From: Bdellovibrionales bacterium GWA1_52_35
GTDB taxonomy: Bacteria; Bdellovibrionota; UBA1018
Direction: 5' to 3'
Length of the DNA stretch: 64,000 nucleotides
Assembly: GCA_001769805.1 (NCBI GenBank)
Contig: MEPO01000005.1
Location: 10,867-74,866, forward strand
Position numbers and translations under genes: made by a program. How positions within the stretch are numbered: position 1 is the first letter of the stretch; each line of letters begins with the position of its first letter. Under the pieces are notes generated by a model. That model worked only from the letters and a program-made list of their open reading frames with translations. It made no database searches and was not told the origin of the DNA. Shown piece by piece: positions 1 through 8,347 of this stretch.

Positions 1-92
1 CCCCAGGTCAGCCTTATCCCCCAGGTCAGCCTTATCCCCCAGGTCAGCCTTATCCCCCAGGTCAGCCTTATCCCCCAGGTCAGCCTTATCCC
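1..92. repeat. 18-bp tandem repeat, five copies, coding
   Basis: Five perfect head-to-tail copies of an 18-base unit containing CCAGGTCAGCCTTAT occupy the left edge and probably continue beyond it. The unit is a multiple of three and is read in frame by the overlapping gene as Pro-Gly-Gln-Pro-Tyr-Pro. A degenerate sixth unit (Pro-Ser-Gln-Pro-Pro) follows at 93-107. The exact identity of the copies suggests recent expansion and possible copy-number variation. Confidence 0.9.
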
Positions 93-698
93 CCGAGCCA
101 GCCTCCGCACACAGTTAACCGAGTGTCTTTCTTTCACTCAGATAGTTGCTCTTCGAATTTACTCGGTGACCTCAGCGCAACATCCGATTGCCGTGCATTT
201 GCAGGCACAGATGTTTGGGGAATCAGCGTCAATGGTGTTTGCAAGAATATCTCTGACATGACGGGAGAGCAAGCTTGCGAGCAATTCCGTCCTGTGGTGA
301 CCCACAACGCGAATGACCTACTCTGGTTTTATCACAGCGACAGTTGCTCCTCGGATCTGGTCGGAGTCCTGGGCCGCTACTCAGGCGGCAACGTTTTCCC
401 GTCCCGACAGGATGCCTGGGCGGTGTCTTATCGAGATAAATGTCACAATATCTCCGACACTTCGCTCGAAAATGCCGCCCGCAGAATGCAGGGGCTTTTT
501 GCTCCCGAACATCTGCAGGTGCTTTATTATCACAGCGACCGATGTAGCAGCGACTTGATCGCTGTAACGGAACGCTCGAGAGGTTGTGACGATGTGGGCC
601 CGATTTCAGAAGGAGTTTGGGGCATCTCTCGTGATGGAGTTTGCAGCGACGTCGATGACAGCACGTTTGCCTCGATCTGCAACCGCTTCGGCAATTAA
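3..698 (+). CDS. Secreted-type repeat protein, 5'-truncated: Pro-rich linker plus three HSD-C-SS modules
   Basis: The gene enters from the left edge; its true start is outside the window. The visible part opens with five PGQPYP hexapeptides, which would form an extended proline-rich linker, followed by three tandem modules of roughly 60 residues (about 126-290, 318-500 and 516-695). Each module starts with an aromatic residue and the core H-S-D-x-C-S-S-x-L, then has a W-[GA]-[IV]-S turn and ends near a second Cys followed by [ND]-[IV]-[SD]-D. The paired cysteines suggest disulfides and therefore export. I do not recognise the family. A GTG at 123 could be taken as a start, but the in-frame repeat upstream argues that the protein is longer. 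A terminator follows. Confidence 0.75.
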   Translation, partial: PGQPYPPGQPYPPGQPYPPGQPYPPGQPYPPSQPPHTVNRVSFFHSDSCSSNLLGDLSATSDCRAFAGTDVWGISVNGVCKNISDMTGEQACEQFRPVVTHNANDLLWFYHSDSCSSDLVGVLGRYSGGNVFPSRQDAWAVSYRDKCHNISDTSLENAARRMQGLFAPEHLQVLYYHSDRCSSDLIAVTERSRGCDDVGPISEGVWGISRDGVCSDVDDSTFASICNRFGN

Positions 699-707
699 TC
701 ATCAACT

Positions 708-748
708 CAAAGCCCGGAACTCCTCGAGAAGGGGTCCCGGGCTTTTTT
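708..748 (+). terminator. Rho-independent terminator
   Basis: A 9-bp stem, AAAGCCCGG (709-717) with CCGGGCTTT (737-745), runs into a six-T tract (743-748) about ten bases after the stop of the repeat protein. Confidence 0.85.
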
Positions 749-794
749 CCATCCATTTTAAAAACAGATTTCAAGAATATCAGTCACTTAGAAA

Positions 795-819
795 AAAGAT
801 CCAATGGCTATGGATCTTT
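795..819. repeat. 9-bp inverted repeat upstream of the TolC-like gene
   Basis: AAAGATCCA (795-803) and TGGATCTTT (811-819) form perfect arms around a 7-base loop. It lies just upstream of the candidate promoter at 842-870 and could be an operator. On the minus strand it is followed by a T run, so it could also stop antisense transcription. Confidence 0.5.
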
Positions 820-841
820 CATGCTCTATTCAAGTAAAACC

Positions 842-870
842 TTGAATAATGGCGCCGGCCGGCATATAAG
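842..870 (+). promoter_or_regulatory. Candidate sigma-70 promoter for the TolC-like gene
   Basis: TTGAAT (842-847), a 17-base spacer and TATAAG (865-870). The -10 ends only five bases before the ATG at 876, and no Shine-Dalgarno precedes that ATG, so the transcript would start at or next to the start codon (leaderless). Confidence 0.5.
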
Positions 871-875
871 TCGGC

Positions 876-2264
876 ATGGTTAAAATCACTCTCCTGTCCC
901 TGGGTCTGATCATTGGCAGTACCACTCTTTCGCCTTCATACGCATCCGAGAGCGCGCCCGCCTCCATCACATTGAATCCTCAGACGTTGCGATCGGCGCT
1001 TTTGGAGGGGAACCTCTCCATCCAGGAATCACTCCTGCGGCTTCACGATGCAAAGGATCAGATCAACATCGCCCGCGGCAATTTGCTGCCTTACCTCAAC
1101 TTGGGCGGACTGATCACTTCAAGCGGCAGCCCCACTTTCCTGCTTTCATCCGTGCAATATCTTCTACCTTTCCTCATTCCTTCGAATTGGTTCGACTACC
1201 GAGCGCAGAAGAATCTCTTTGAAGCAGAAATACTTTCCTACAGAATTCTGCAACTGAACGCCTACAGTTCCGCGCTTTCGATGTACTACACGGTTCTCGC
1301 GGATCAACAGTATCAGAACATCTATATCGAACAGGCTGAAGATCTGAGGAAGGTCTACGAAACCCGTCGCTCCCAATATGTCGCTGGCACGATCAGCGTC
1401 GAAGATCTCCTACAGGCCCAGTCACAGGGACTCATGGCGCAGATCCGCGCTTCACAGATGCGGGCGCTCCAGAAACAGGAAATCGCAGCCCTTCGTGCGG
1501 CACTGGGCCTTCCACTTTCAACAGAAATCTGGATCGACTCCTCGGCCATGCCCCTTTCAGAGTGGGAAACCGGACGGTCGATTTCGGATGTGGCCGAGGA
1601 GGCCTTCCGGCTTGCGCCCGAACAGATCCAGATCACCTGGCTCGAAAAAGCCGCAATTCAGCAGAAATGGAGCAGGATCTTCGGTTTTATCGGAAGCGCG
1701 TCCCTGAGTTCCCAGGCTTCGGTGAACGGTTCTGGAAATTCAGATCATGCTTCTTTTTCAGACCTGAAAGGAAGCGCCAATATTGGAATCGGTTTTGGCT
1801 ATTATCCCTCGATCCAACTCTCTGATCGCAGCATCGACCACATCCGACTCAGGCTCGAGGAGCTGAAGCAGGAACTGAAGCAGACTCTGGAAGCGGAACT
1901 CACCAGCCTCGATGAATACAAAGGCCAGCTCGAACTTGCCTCGATTGTTGAAACCAACATGCGGGATGTTTACGACATCGTCGTGAACAAGTTCAAATTT
2001 GGACTCACTGATTTTGTCAACGTGCTTACCGCCCGGGCCCAGTTGCTGGATGCCGGCGTTGCAAGGATCAAAGCGCAACATGACCTGAATCTGCTTCGCG
2101 TGACTCTGCACCGTACGATGCTGAGCGATCAGTTTGCTTTTGTCACCGGCTGCAATTTTTCAACACCCCAAAAGGTGAATAAAGGCTTTCGTTGGCCCTG
2201 GCAGTGGGGCAAAGGCCGGAAGACCAGCCACAAGAGCCTAGACGAGCTTTGCAAGCAGAACTAG
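876..2264 (+). CDS. TolC-family outer-membrane efflux protein
   Basis: Predicted outer-membrane channel of the TolC/OEP type, which joins an inner-membrane pump and periplasmic adaptor to form a drug-efflux or type I secretion conduit. The 462 residues begin with a signal peptide ending near residues 22-24 (PSYA/SES). The mature chain is mostly amphipathic helix, with two similar halves typical of OEP repeats (about 40-220 and 240-430), including the characteristic 'Y..G..s.edlLqaqsq' and 'v..kF..Gl.dfvnvl.a' segments. No adaptor or pump gene is adjacent, so its partners must be elsewhere. It converges on the FN3/DNRLRE gene with five bases between the two stop codons. Assignment to the superfamily is firm; the substrate is unknown. 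Confidence 0.85.
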   Translation: MVKITLLSLGLIIGSTTLSPSYASESAPASITLNPQTLRSALLEGNLSIQESLLRLHDAKDQINIARGNLLPYLNLGGLITSSGSPTFLLSSVQYLLPFLIPSNWFDYRAQKNLFEAEILSYRILQLNAYSSALSMYYTVLADQQYQNIYIEQAEDLRKVYETRRSQYVAGTISVEDLLQAQSQGLMAQIRASQMRALQKQEIAALRAALGLPLSTEIWIDSSAMPLSEWETGRSISDVAEEAFRLAPEQIQITWLEKAAIQQKWSRIFGFIGSASLSSQASVNGSGNSDHASFSDLKGSANIGIGFGYYPSIQLSDRSIDHIRLRLEELKQELKQTLEAELTSLDEYKGQLELASIVETNMRDVYDIVVNKFKFGLTDFVNVLTARAQLLDAGVARIKAQHDLNLLRVTLHRTMLSDQFAFVTGCNFSTPQKVNKGFRWPWQWGKGRKTSHKSLDELCKQN

Positions 2265-2269
2265 CAAAG

Positions 2270-4972
2270 CTACGGAGATAATGTAGTAATCAAGACCAGC
2301 TCGGACTGACTCGACACATTTCCAGCAACATCGAACGCAGCGATCGAATACTGGTAGCTGGTTGCTGCCGTAAGACCCGAATCACTGAAGCTGGTCGTTG
2401 TGGATGTTCCCACCGGCACTCCATTGCGGAAAACCCTGTATCCGGCAACCCCCATATTATCCGTGGAAGCCTCCCAGGACAAATTGACCTGAATCGTGGA
2501 GACCGCAGAACCTTGAGCCCCCGTGGGGACACTCGGCACCACCGTATCCGGCCCGGTATTCTGGAAATGGTAATTCACCAGGAGTGAAGGACGCCGTGAG
2601 CTTGGGGAACTCTCCATACTGGCGAAATACCGGTAACGGTCTCTCGGCTGCGTGGGGTCTGAATTGAGCAGGAGTCCCAGATTGCTTGCCGGATCTGAAA
2701 TCCAGTCCTGAATCAACTGCTTCACATTGAACGATTTGATCCCAAGATTCCTGTCCACGGCCAAAGAAGTATAAGCACTTGAGATATCGCCTTGGGCCAA
2801 TTCGGAGATCCACTTATTGAGACCATCATAGGTCGAAGAATTGGCACGAGCGAAATTCACGGTCTTGCCTATGATCCGATGTACCGGAATGTTGTAGGGA
2901 GCTGCAGCTGCATCGGCATTCACCTGGTAGAGCTGAAGAGTCGCACTGTCGATGACTGCACCGGCGGGAATGCTCGATAAATCGAATTTCATGACAATCG
3001 CATTGGCGATCATGTAATCAGGCCAGGTGTAAGTGTTCAATGTTGGCGATACAACATGGACCTCCTCGCCTCCCAGGAAACTGTCTGCAAGGGGCGAGAG
3101 CTTGATCGATCCTGTAGCGCTGGTGCCCAGAGTGGTCACTGAAACCGCCGACGATTGATTAGAGAGATTACCTGCGGCATCGTAGGCGGCAACCGTATAA
3201 TTGTAAGTCGTTGCAGGTGTCAGCCCCGAGTCACTGTAATGGGTGGTGGTAGAAGTACCGAGCTGAATCCCATTTCGCGAAATTTGATAACCCACTACAC
3301 CCACATTATCAGTGGAAGAACTCCATGAAAGATTCGCTTGAAAGGTGGAGAGAGAATAACCTGCCAACCCCGAGGGCACTGAGGGTGCCTGGATATCGGG
3401 CCCACTGGAAGGAAGACGATAGGTCACCAAAAGTGTGGGGTGCCGCGAGCTGTTCGCATTCTCCATGCTGGCGAAATACCGGTAACGATCTCTGATCTGG
3501 GTGGCGTCCGAGTTCAGAAGAACGCCCAGATTGCTCGGGGGCGTCCTGACCCAATCCCGGACCAGTTGATCGAGATTGAACGATTTCCAACCTAAAGCCC
3601 TATCCACAGCAAGAGTACTGTATGCAGGCGAAATATTACTCTGAGCCAAGGGCGTATTGTTATAGCAGCAGGTGCTCGGACTCCAAGGATTGACTCCGTC
3701 GTAGGTGAACCCTGTGGCTAGGGCAAAGTTTACGATTTTGTCGAGTAATCTATGAACAGAAACATTGTAGGCGTTGGCGCTGCCGTCGGCCTCTACCTGA
3801 TAGAGCTGCAGCACCGCGCTGTCGATAATTGCGCTTGCTGGAATATTCGACAAATCGAATTTAAGCAGAATCGCGTTGGCGATCATGTAATCGGGCCAGG
3901 TATAAACGTTGAGCGTCGTCGACATCGAGTGTGCCTGGTCTCCTCCGATCAAGGTATCCGCGACAGGTGAAAGCTTCAGAAGAACTGGAGTGCTTTTCGA
4001 AAGAGTGACGATCGCTATGGGCGCCGATTGGCTTGAGACGTTCCCTGCGGCATCGAAGGCCGACAGAGTGTAATTGTAAGTCGTGGCCGCCATGAGTCCT
4101 GCATCAGAGTATTGATTGCCGCTAGAGCTTCCGACGATCACTCCATTGCGGTGGACCCTGTAACCGGCGACTCCGACATTGTCATTCGATGCAACCCAGG
4201 AAAGATCAATCTGCGCGCTCGAGACAGGAACCCCGGAAACTCCTGCAGGAGGGCTCGGCGCCTGAGTATCCGGAAGGGTAATTGTGACTACCGCACTTTT
4301 ACCCAATGAAACGTTCCCTGCAGCGTCTTTTGCAAAAGCATAGAGCCTGTTGGCTCCTGCGGCTGGAAACGTGTAGGAGGTCGGAGCACTCGCTGCCCAA
4401 CCTGCTCCCCCTGCCGCAGGCGCAGTCGGGCTCAGACTCAAGGAGTATCCGGTCACACCCATATCATCTGTCGCTTTCAACGCGATTCCGGAAATGCTGA
4501 GAGAGTTCGAACTGCTGGGCACGGTGAAAGAACTGATGACTGGGGCCGTTGTATCGCTGATCACCACTGGCTCAGTGACAATTGCTGAGCGGGTGCGAAC
4601 CTGAATGACTTCCGATCGTGCTGAAGTATTTCCGGCTTTATCAAAGGCCGCAACGCTGAAGCGGTAAGTGGTCAAAGGCAATAAACGGGCGCTACTGAAG
4701 CTTGTGGACCCTATCTTGGCAATTCGAACCCCATTTCGATAAACCCGGTATCCTGCTACGCCCTTATTGTCATTGGAAGCACTCCAGAAAAGATTGATCT
4801 GAGATGTCGAGATTGCGTAACCAGTCAGGTTTTGGGGAACACTGGGTGCAATCCGGTCTCGGACCGAACCAGTACGCAAACGGTTATGAGAGTGAGCATG
4901 GACGAACCCCGCCAACAGCACGCTGAGTAAAGTGCTCAAAGCAAAAGCTTTTATGAAAGCTGAATTTTTCAT
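2270..4972 (-). CDS. Large secreted surface protein with FN3 and DNRLRE domains
   Basis: A 900-residue exported protein. A signal peptide covers residues 1-26 (cleavage near VHA). Domains in order: FN3 about 42-130; a bacterial Ig-like domain about 140-232 (TTAPVISSFTVP...); FN3 about 235-325; a DNRLRE/CBM96-like domain about 327-520; FN3 about 525-615; a second DNRLRE domain about 621-803; FN3 about 807-900. The FN3 units share W-x-A/S-S-x-D-N-x-G-V-x-G-Y-x-[VI]-x-R-N-G. The DNRLRE units share YTWPDYMIANAI and DRYRYFASME. Such domains are typical of cell-surface adhesins and polysaccharide-associated proteins, but no catalytic domain is seen, so a binding or adhesive role is inference. A strong GGGGGA ribosome site precedes the ATG. 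The tandem copies indicate internal duplication. Confidence 0.85.
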   Translation of the reverse strand: MKNSAFIKAFALSTLLSVLLAGFVHAHSHNRLRTGSVRDRIAPSVPQNLTGYAISTSQINLFWSASNDNKGVAGYRVYRNGVRIAKIGSTSFSSARLLPLTTYRFSVAAFDKAGNTSARSEVIQVRTRSAIVTEPVVISDTTAPVISSFTVPSSSNSLSISGIALKATDDMGVTGYSLSLSPTAPAAGGAGWAASAPTSYTFPAAGANRLYAFAKDAAGNVSLGKSAVVTITLPDTQAPSPPAGVSGVPVSSAQIDLSWVASNDNVGVAGYRVHRNGVIVGSSSGNQYSDAGLMAATTYNYTLSAFDAAGNVSSQSAPIAIVTLSKSTPVLLKLSPVADTLIGGDQAHSMSTTLNVYTWPDYMIANAILLKFDLSNIPASAIIDSAVLQLYQVEADGSANAYNVSVHRLLDKIVNFALATGFTYDGVNPWSPSTCCYNNTPLAQSNISPAYSTLAVDRALGWKSFNLDQLVRDWVRTPPSNLGVLLNSDATQIRDRYRYFASMENANSSRHPTLLVTYRLPSSGPDIQAPSVPSGLAGYSLSTFQANLSWSSSTDNVGVVGYQISRNGIQLGTSTTTHYSDSGLTPATTYNYTVAAYDAAGNLSNQSSAVSVTTLGTSATGSIKLSPLADSFLGGEEVHVVSPTLNTYTWPDYMIANAIVMKFDLSSIPAGAVIDSATLQLYQVNADAAAAPYNIPVHRIIGKTVNFARANSSTYDGLNKWISELAQGDISSAYTSLAVDRNLGIKSFNVKQLIQDWISDPASNLGLLLNSDPTQPRDRYRYFASMESSPSSRRPSLLVNYHFQNTGPDTVVPSVPTGAQGSAVSTIQVNLSWEASTDNMGVAGYRVFRNGVPVGTSTTTSFSDSGLTAATSYQYSIAAFDVAGNVSSQSELVLITTLSP

Positions 4973-5063
4973 ATATCCCCCAAAACAGAGAACGCAGACT
5001 CATAGCCCCCGAATACCCTGCATTGCTCTCACCGTACTCAAATTGTCGCATGGAGCTAAAACG

Positions 5064-5081
5064 ATTGCGATCTGTCGCAAT
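5064..5081. repeat. Inverted repeat between divergent genes
   Basis: ATTGCGA (5064-5070), four bases, TCGCAAT (5075-5081), lying between the divergent FN3/DNRLRE and YwqK/MORN genes and abutting a TTGACA (5081-5086). A compact dyad here could be a regulator site for either gene. No convincing -10 follows the TTGACA. Confidence 0.35.
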
Positions 5082-5213
5082 TGACACAATACGGGTCGGT
5101 CTCCTGGTAAAGACTGGGAAACTAAATAAAATCAATTGAGCATATTGTATCCTCGTATCTAACGGTGCCTCTCACTCAGTTAATTGACTGAATTTCCGAT
5201 AAGTATTTGCTTT

Positions 5214-6383
5214 ATGTTTCCATGGCCCCGGTCCACTCTCATCCTGCTGCTCCTAGCACTGTCTTATGCTCATGATTTGAGCTGGGCGGATCCCATTATT
5301 GAGCGCATGGATGATCGAAGAATCTGCCAAAAGCTTCTGGGACCGGAATTCTTCACCGTAATTACACAATTCGCGCACCCAAACGGAGGCGCATCCGTCG
5401 CCTGTGAAAAGGACGCAGTTTTCCAGGGGCCGTACAGTTCCTTTTATTCAGATGGCCGAAAGAAAAGCCAAGGTCAGTTGAAAAATAACAAGCTTGTCGG
5501 CCATTGGAAGCGATGGCATTCCAATGGCCTGCTTGAATCAGAGGGCGACTGGGACGAGGGGAGGCCCGATGGCTACTGGAAGATATTCAGCAGCAACGGA
5601 AGACTTTTAGAGTACGGACGTTTTCAAAAAGGGACCAAGTACTGTGATTATCACACTTGGAGTAGATATGGAGCCAGGCCCAAAACCCTCGAAAGCAGCT
5701 GTATACCCGTGCGCGATGGTCCCACCATCAAGATCGAGACTGGTGCCGACTACTCAAAGCTGAATGTTCTTTTTGCAAAATCCCAAATACCGATCACGCT
5801 GGTTTCGAACCTGAACTTGCGAGCAGGTGTTACGGCTTCCTCCCCTCTCCGAATTTTTGGATCGCGCCGGCTGAAAGTATTTGGTTCGGTTGAATTCACA
5901 ACAGAACAACTCCATTCCGCCAGTAGTGACGAACTTTACTTGCAGGAGAATTCCACGGTTCAAGCACTCAAAATCGGAACCCATTTCTCGTTATCAGATA
6001 TCCTGGACCTCACGCTCGGGGCGGTACGCTCATCGGAGTACTTCCTGGTTGGCGAGCAGTCAGGAATCCTTGCGCTGGGTCGCTACCCTCTTTACGGAGG
6101 GCTTGCTTCGTTGAACATGAAGGTATTTGAAAAATCCGGTTTTGAAATTCAGGTCAAAGGAGCTGTGACTTTGTACTCGCCAGGCACTCTGTCCGGCTTT
6201 AATCTTGTAAGTGGACGGCAACTGATGATTGCGACCGATTTTCTAAGGTTGTCAGACAGTAGGTATGGAGGCGCTCAGTTTGGGTTGAGACCGTACTTCC
6301 AGAGAGCCGCTTACCAGAGCAATATCAGCGAATCGATCAACAGCGGCCTGGGATTGACATTTATTTATGAGGTGAAGCTATGA
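5214..6383 (+). CDS. Exported protein: YwqK/MORN-like repeats plus C-terminal beta-rich domain
   Basis: 389 residues from the ATG at 5214, which gives a clean signal peptide (MFPWPRSTLILLLLALSYA...); an in-frame TTG at 5184 would add ten residues that weaken it. After the signal peptide, residues about 75-150 hold YwqK/MORN-type repeats (FYSDGRKKSQGQLKNNKLVG, then G-HWKRWHSNGLLESEGDW-DEGRPDGYWKIFSSNGRLLEYG). These repeats form beta-hairpin ladders. The remaining 200 or so residues alternate polar and hydrophobic positions and end in ...GLGLTFIYEVKL, which resembles an outer-membrane barrel strand. The stop overlaps the ATG of the next gene by four bases, so the two are translationally coupled. 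Function unknown; a surface-exposed repeat carried by a barrel is inference. Confidence 0.65.
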   Translation: MFPWPRSTLILLLLALSYAHDLSWADPIIERMDDRRICQKLLGPEFFTVITQFAHPNGGASVACEKDAVFQGPYSSFYSDGRKKSQGQLKNNKLVGHWKRWHSNGLLESEGDWDEGRPDGYWKIFSSNGRLLEYGRFQKGTKYCDYHTWSRYGARPKTLESSCIPVRDGPTIKIETGADYSKLNVLFAKSQIPITLVSNLNLRAGVTASSPLRIFGSRRLKVFGSVEFTTEQLHSASSDELYLQENSTVQALKIGTHFSLSDILDLTLGAVRSSEYFLVGEQSGILALGRYPLYGGLASLNMKVFEKSGFEIQVKGAVTLYSPGTLSGFNLVSGRQLMIATDFLRLSDSRYGGAQFGLRPYFQRAAYQSNISESINSGLGLTFIYEVKL

Positions 6384-7363
6384 ACAAGTCAGTTTTTTTA
6401 TCTTTGGGAGCGCTGACCATTCAAATGTTCTGCAGTTGCAACCCCCTCGGCCAACCGAGTTCCATCCCTGACAGTGTGGTTCGCAAGATTTCTACAGATC
6501 CCCAAGCCGTGGTACTCACTTCAAACGCGCACCGCGATCAATATACCAGCCCAATCAGTCAATTTGCGGAAACAACAACATACGGTGGAGTGGATCTTCC
6601 GAACGGCTACCGGGATGTTCCTTCTTTCATTTATGATATCGACGGATTTGCTGACGTAAACAGTACGGGCTCCCAACAAATTCAATTTGCAGCCACTCCG
6701 GGCGTGAATTGCGGTACTGATCAAAATTCCATCTCTGAAAGAATCAACGATTGTGCACTGAAAAACGGAACTGCAGCGATTTGGGATGGCACGGTCAAAG
6801 CCAATGCCGGCCAAGGAGTTTGGAAGCTTGTCACTCGCTCCGCGCTTTCCAAGGAAGTCTGGCAAGATCAGCGAACAGGGCTCCTTTGGAGTTCTGTCGT
6901 AACGACAATCACCGGGGCTGACTGGTGTCAAGCGGCAGGAAACCGAGAGACGAGCGGGGTATCGGCGATCTGCACAATCAGCCAACCTGTAGCTCCGGAT
7001 GCAGCTCTCAGTTGGTGCGCCGAAAACGGCCCCACGCCCCTGGCGTCAGCGGACGTGAATGAAAATTGGGCCAGTTCTGTTTACAGTTCCTCAAAAGGTG
7101 GCATGGGGAAAGGCAGTTTACCCTCGGTCCGGTGGCGACTTCCCAGTAGGTATGATTACCAGATGGCCGACATCAATGGGATTCGCTTTGTGATGCCTGA
7201 TATGGTCAGGGGAACTGAAACTGGGGCCGAATGGTCGGCTACGACTTCGATTCAGTCTACCACGGCCTATGCTTACGCATGGACCTTCGATGGGCGAAAC
7301 GGGGCACTCACGCGGCAGCACCGTGGTAGTGATTCTGCTTTAGTCCGCTGTGTCGGAAGATAA
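6380..7363 (+). CDS. DUF1566 (Lcl C-terminal) putative lipoprotein
   Basis: 327 residues. The N-terminus MNKSVFLSLGALTIQMFCSC resembles a lipoprotein signal with a lipidated Cys near residue 20 (F-C-S-C), although the lipobox is imperfect. The C-terminal half carries the DUF1566/Lcl signature: a W-Q-D-x-R-T-G-L-L-W-S segment near residue 160, paired Cys residues, WRLPSRYDYQ, W-S-A-T-T-S and a final V-R-C-V-G-R. The domain is common in deltaproteobacterial and Bdellovibrionota exported proteins, and its fold is related to C-type-lectin/sulfatase-modifying-enzyme folds; no enzymatic activity is established for it. It starts inside the stop of the YwqK/MORN gene (ATGA), so the two probably act together at the envelope. 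Confidence 0.75.
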   Translation: MNKSVFLSLGALTIQMFCSCNPLGQPSSIPDSVVRKISTDPQAVVLTSNAHRDQYTSPISQFAETTTYGGVDLPNGYRDVPSFIYDIDGFADVNSTGSQQIQFAATPGVNCGTDQNSISERINDCALKNGTAAIWDGTVKANAGQGVWKLVTRSALSKEVWQDQRTGLLWSSVVTTITGADWCQAAGNRETSGVSAICTISQPVAPDAALSWCAENGPTPLASADVNENWASSVYSSSKGGMGKGSLPSVRWRLPSRYDYQMADINGIRFVMPDMVRGTETGAEWSATTSIQSTTAYAYAWTFDGRNGALTRQHRGSDSALVRCVGR

Positions 7364-7438
7364 ACTCCCAATATCGACAAATCTTTTGCCAATTTAGTCG
7401 CACTGCGTTATGCCTCCGACCATTGGATGGTAAAATCG

Positions 7439-8335
7439 ATGAAAAATTCCTGGTTGGCAATTCTGTTTTGTATAACCGCGTTCTGCGCCTTCGGCTGCAA
7501 ACTCCCCGAAATGACCCTCGAGAAGCTCAACGCGAAAGTGGACCCGGGTGTCGGCAAGAGCGAGCGCGCACTGCTGGTAGAGGATGTCAGCCGCATTTCG
7601 TCGATCGAAATCCAGAGCGCACCTGGAACCGCCTTCGATCTCATTTTCGGAGGCACTAACACGAACCATGTACTCACCTATCTTGATGAACGCATCAACT
7701 ACTTTATCCCCGAAGACGGAGAGATCGACTCCCGCCTGGTCATAGTCCGCGATTCTCTGTTCCCGGACAATGAGAGTTCCTCAAAAAAGGTCATGACGAT
7801 GGCCACCAATGTTGGAACCGTTCTGTGGATGATCAAGGAAGCATCCTCACCTACAGAAGTCGCCTTCCGCTTCGGCAGCAGACTTATTCAGCTCGATTCT
7901 TCGCGCGTGGGCATCATCCGGCTGGGTGAAGGTTACAAAGAGGATTTTGCACCGTCGATCTCGCGTCAATCCACTCTCGTTCACGAAGCTCGCCATTCCG
8001 ACTGTACCGGTGGCCTGCCCCGCTCAACCATCGAGGACCTGATCAATGGCAAGCTGCCGGAAGATCCGGCTTGCGGCCATTTGCATGCGATCTGCCCGGC
8101 AGACCATTCTTTCGCTGGCTACGCGGCCTGCGACAAGGAGGCCTGGGGTGCCTACGCGGTTGAAGCTATTTTCACTGCAGTGATCGCGAAGACCTGCACC
8201 AACTGCTCTGAAACGGAAAAGCAGATTGCCCTGATATCTGCGGCAGATTCTCTTTCGCGAGTTCTCGTTCTGGAAGACATGCTGTCGGGCCGCCTGGGTC
8301 CTCCCAACATGACTAGTGACGGCGTTCGCGACTGA
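7439..8335 (+). CDS. Putative lipoprotein with HExxH (HEARH) motif
   Basis: 298 residues from the ATG at 7439, which follows a GGATGG ribosome-site-like element; an ATG at 7427 adds four residues. The N-terminal hydrophobic stretch ends in a lipobox-like A-F-G-C about 20 residues in. A central STLVHEARHSDCTGG segment (His at about residue 182) contains HExxH, the zinc-ligand signature of metallopeptidases, followed by several conserved-looking His/Cys residues (CGHLHAICPADHSF) and a DKEAWGAYAVEA segment whose Glu could supply a third ligand. I do not recognise the family. A zinc-dependent enzyme at the outer membrane is plausible but inferred only from the motif. The next gene starts 12 bases later, suggesting co-transcription. 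Confidence 0.6.
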   Translation: MKNSWLAILFCITAFCAFGCKLPEMTLEKLNAKVDPGVGKSERALLVEDVSRISSIEIQSAPGTAFDLIFGGTNTNHVLTYLDERINYFIPEDGEIDSRLVIVRDSLFPDNESSSKKVMTMATNVGTVLWMIKEASSPTEVAFRFGSRLIQLDSSRVGIIRLGEGYKEDFAPSISRQSTLVHEARHSDCTGGLPRSTIEDLINGKLPEDPACGHLHAICPADHSFAGYAACDKEAWGAYAVEAIFTAVIAKTCTNCSETEKQIALISAADSLSRVLVLEDMLSGRLGPPNMTSDGVRD

Positions 8336-8347
8336 GCTGGCAGAGGC

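Noticed and set aside
1-107. CRISPR-like repeat array
   Set aside because: The repeats are directly adjacent without spacers and encode an in-frame hexapeptide, so this is a coding minisatellite.
229-774. Minus-strand open frame over the repeat protein and its terminator
   Set aside because: It reads through the terminator and the Cys-patterned modules are on the other strand.
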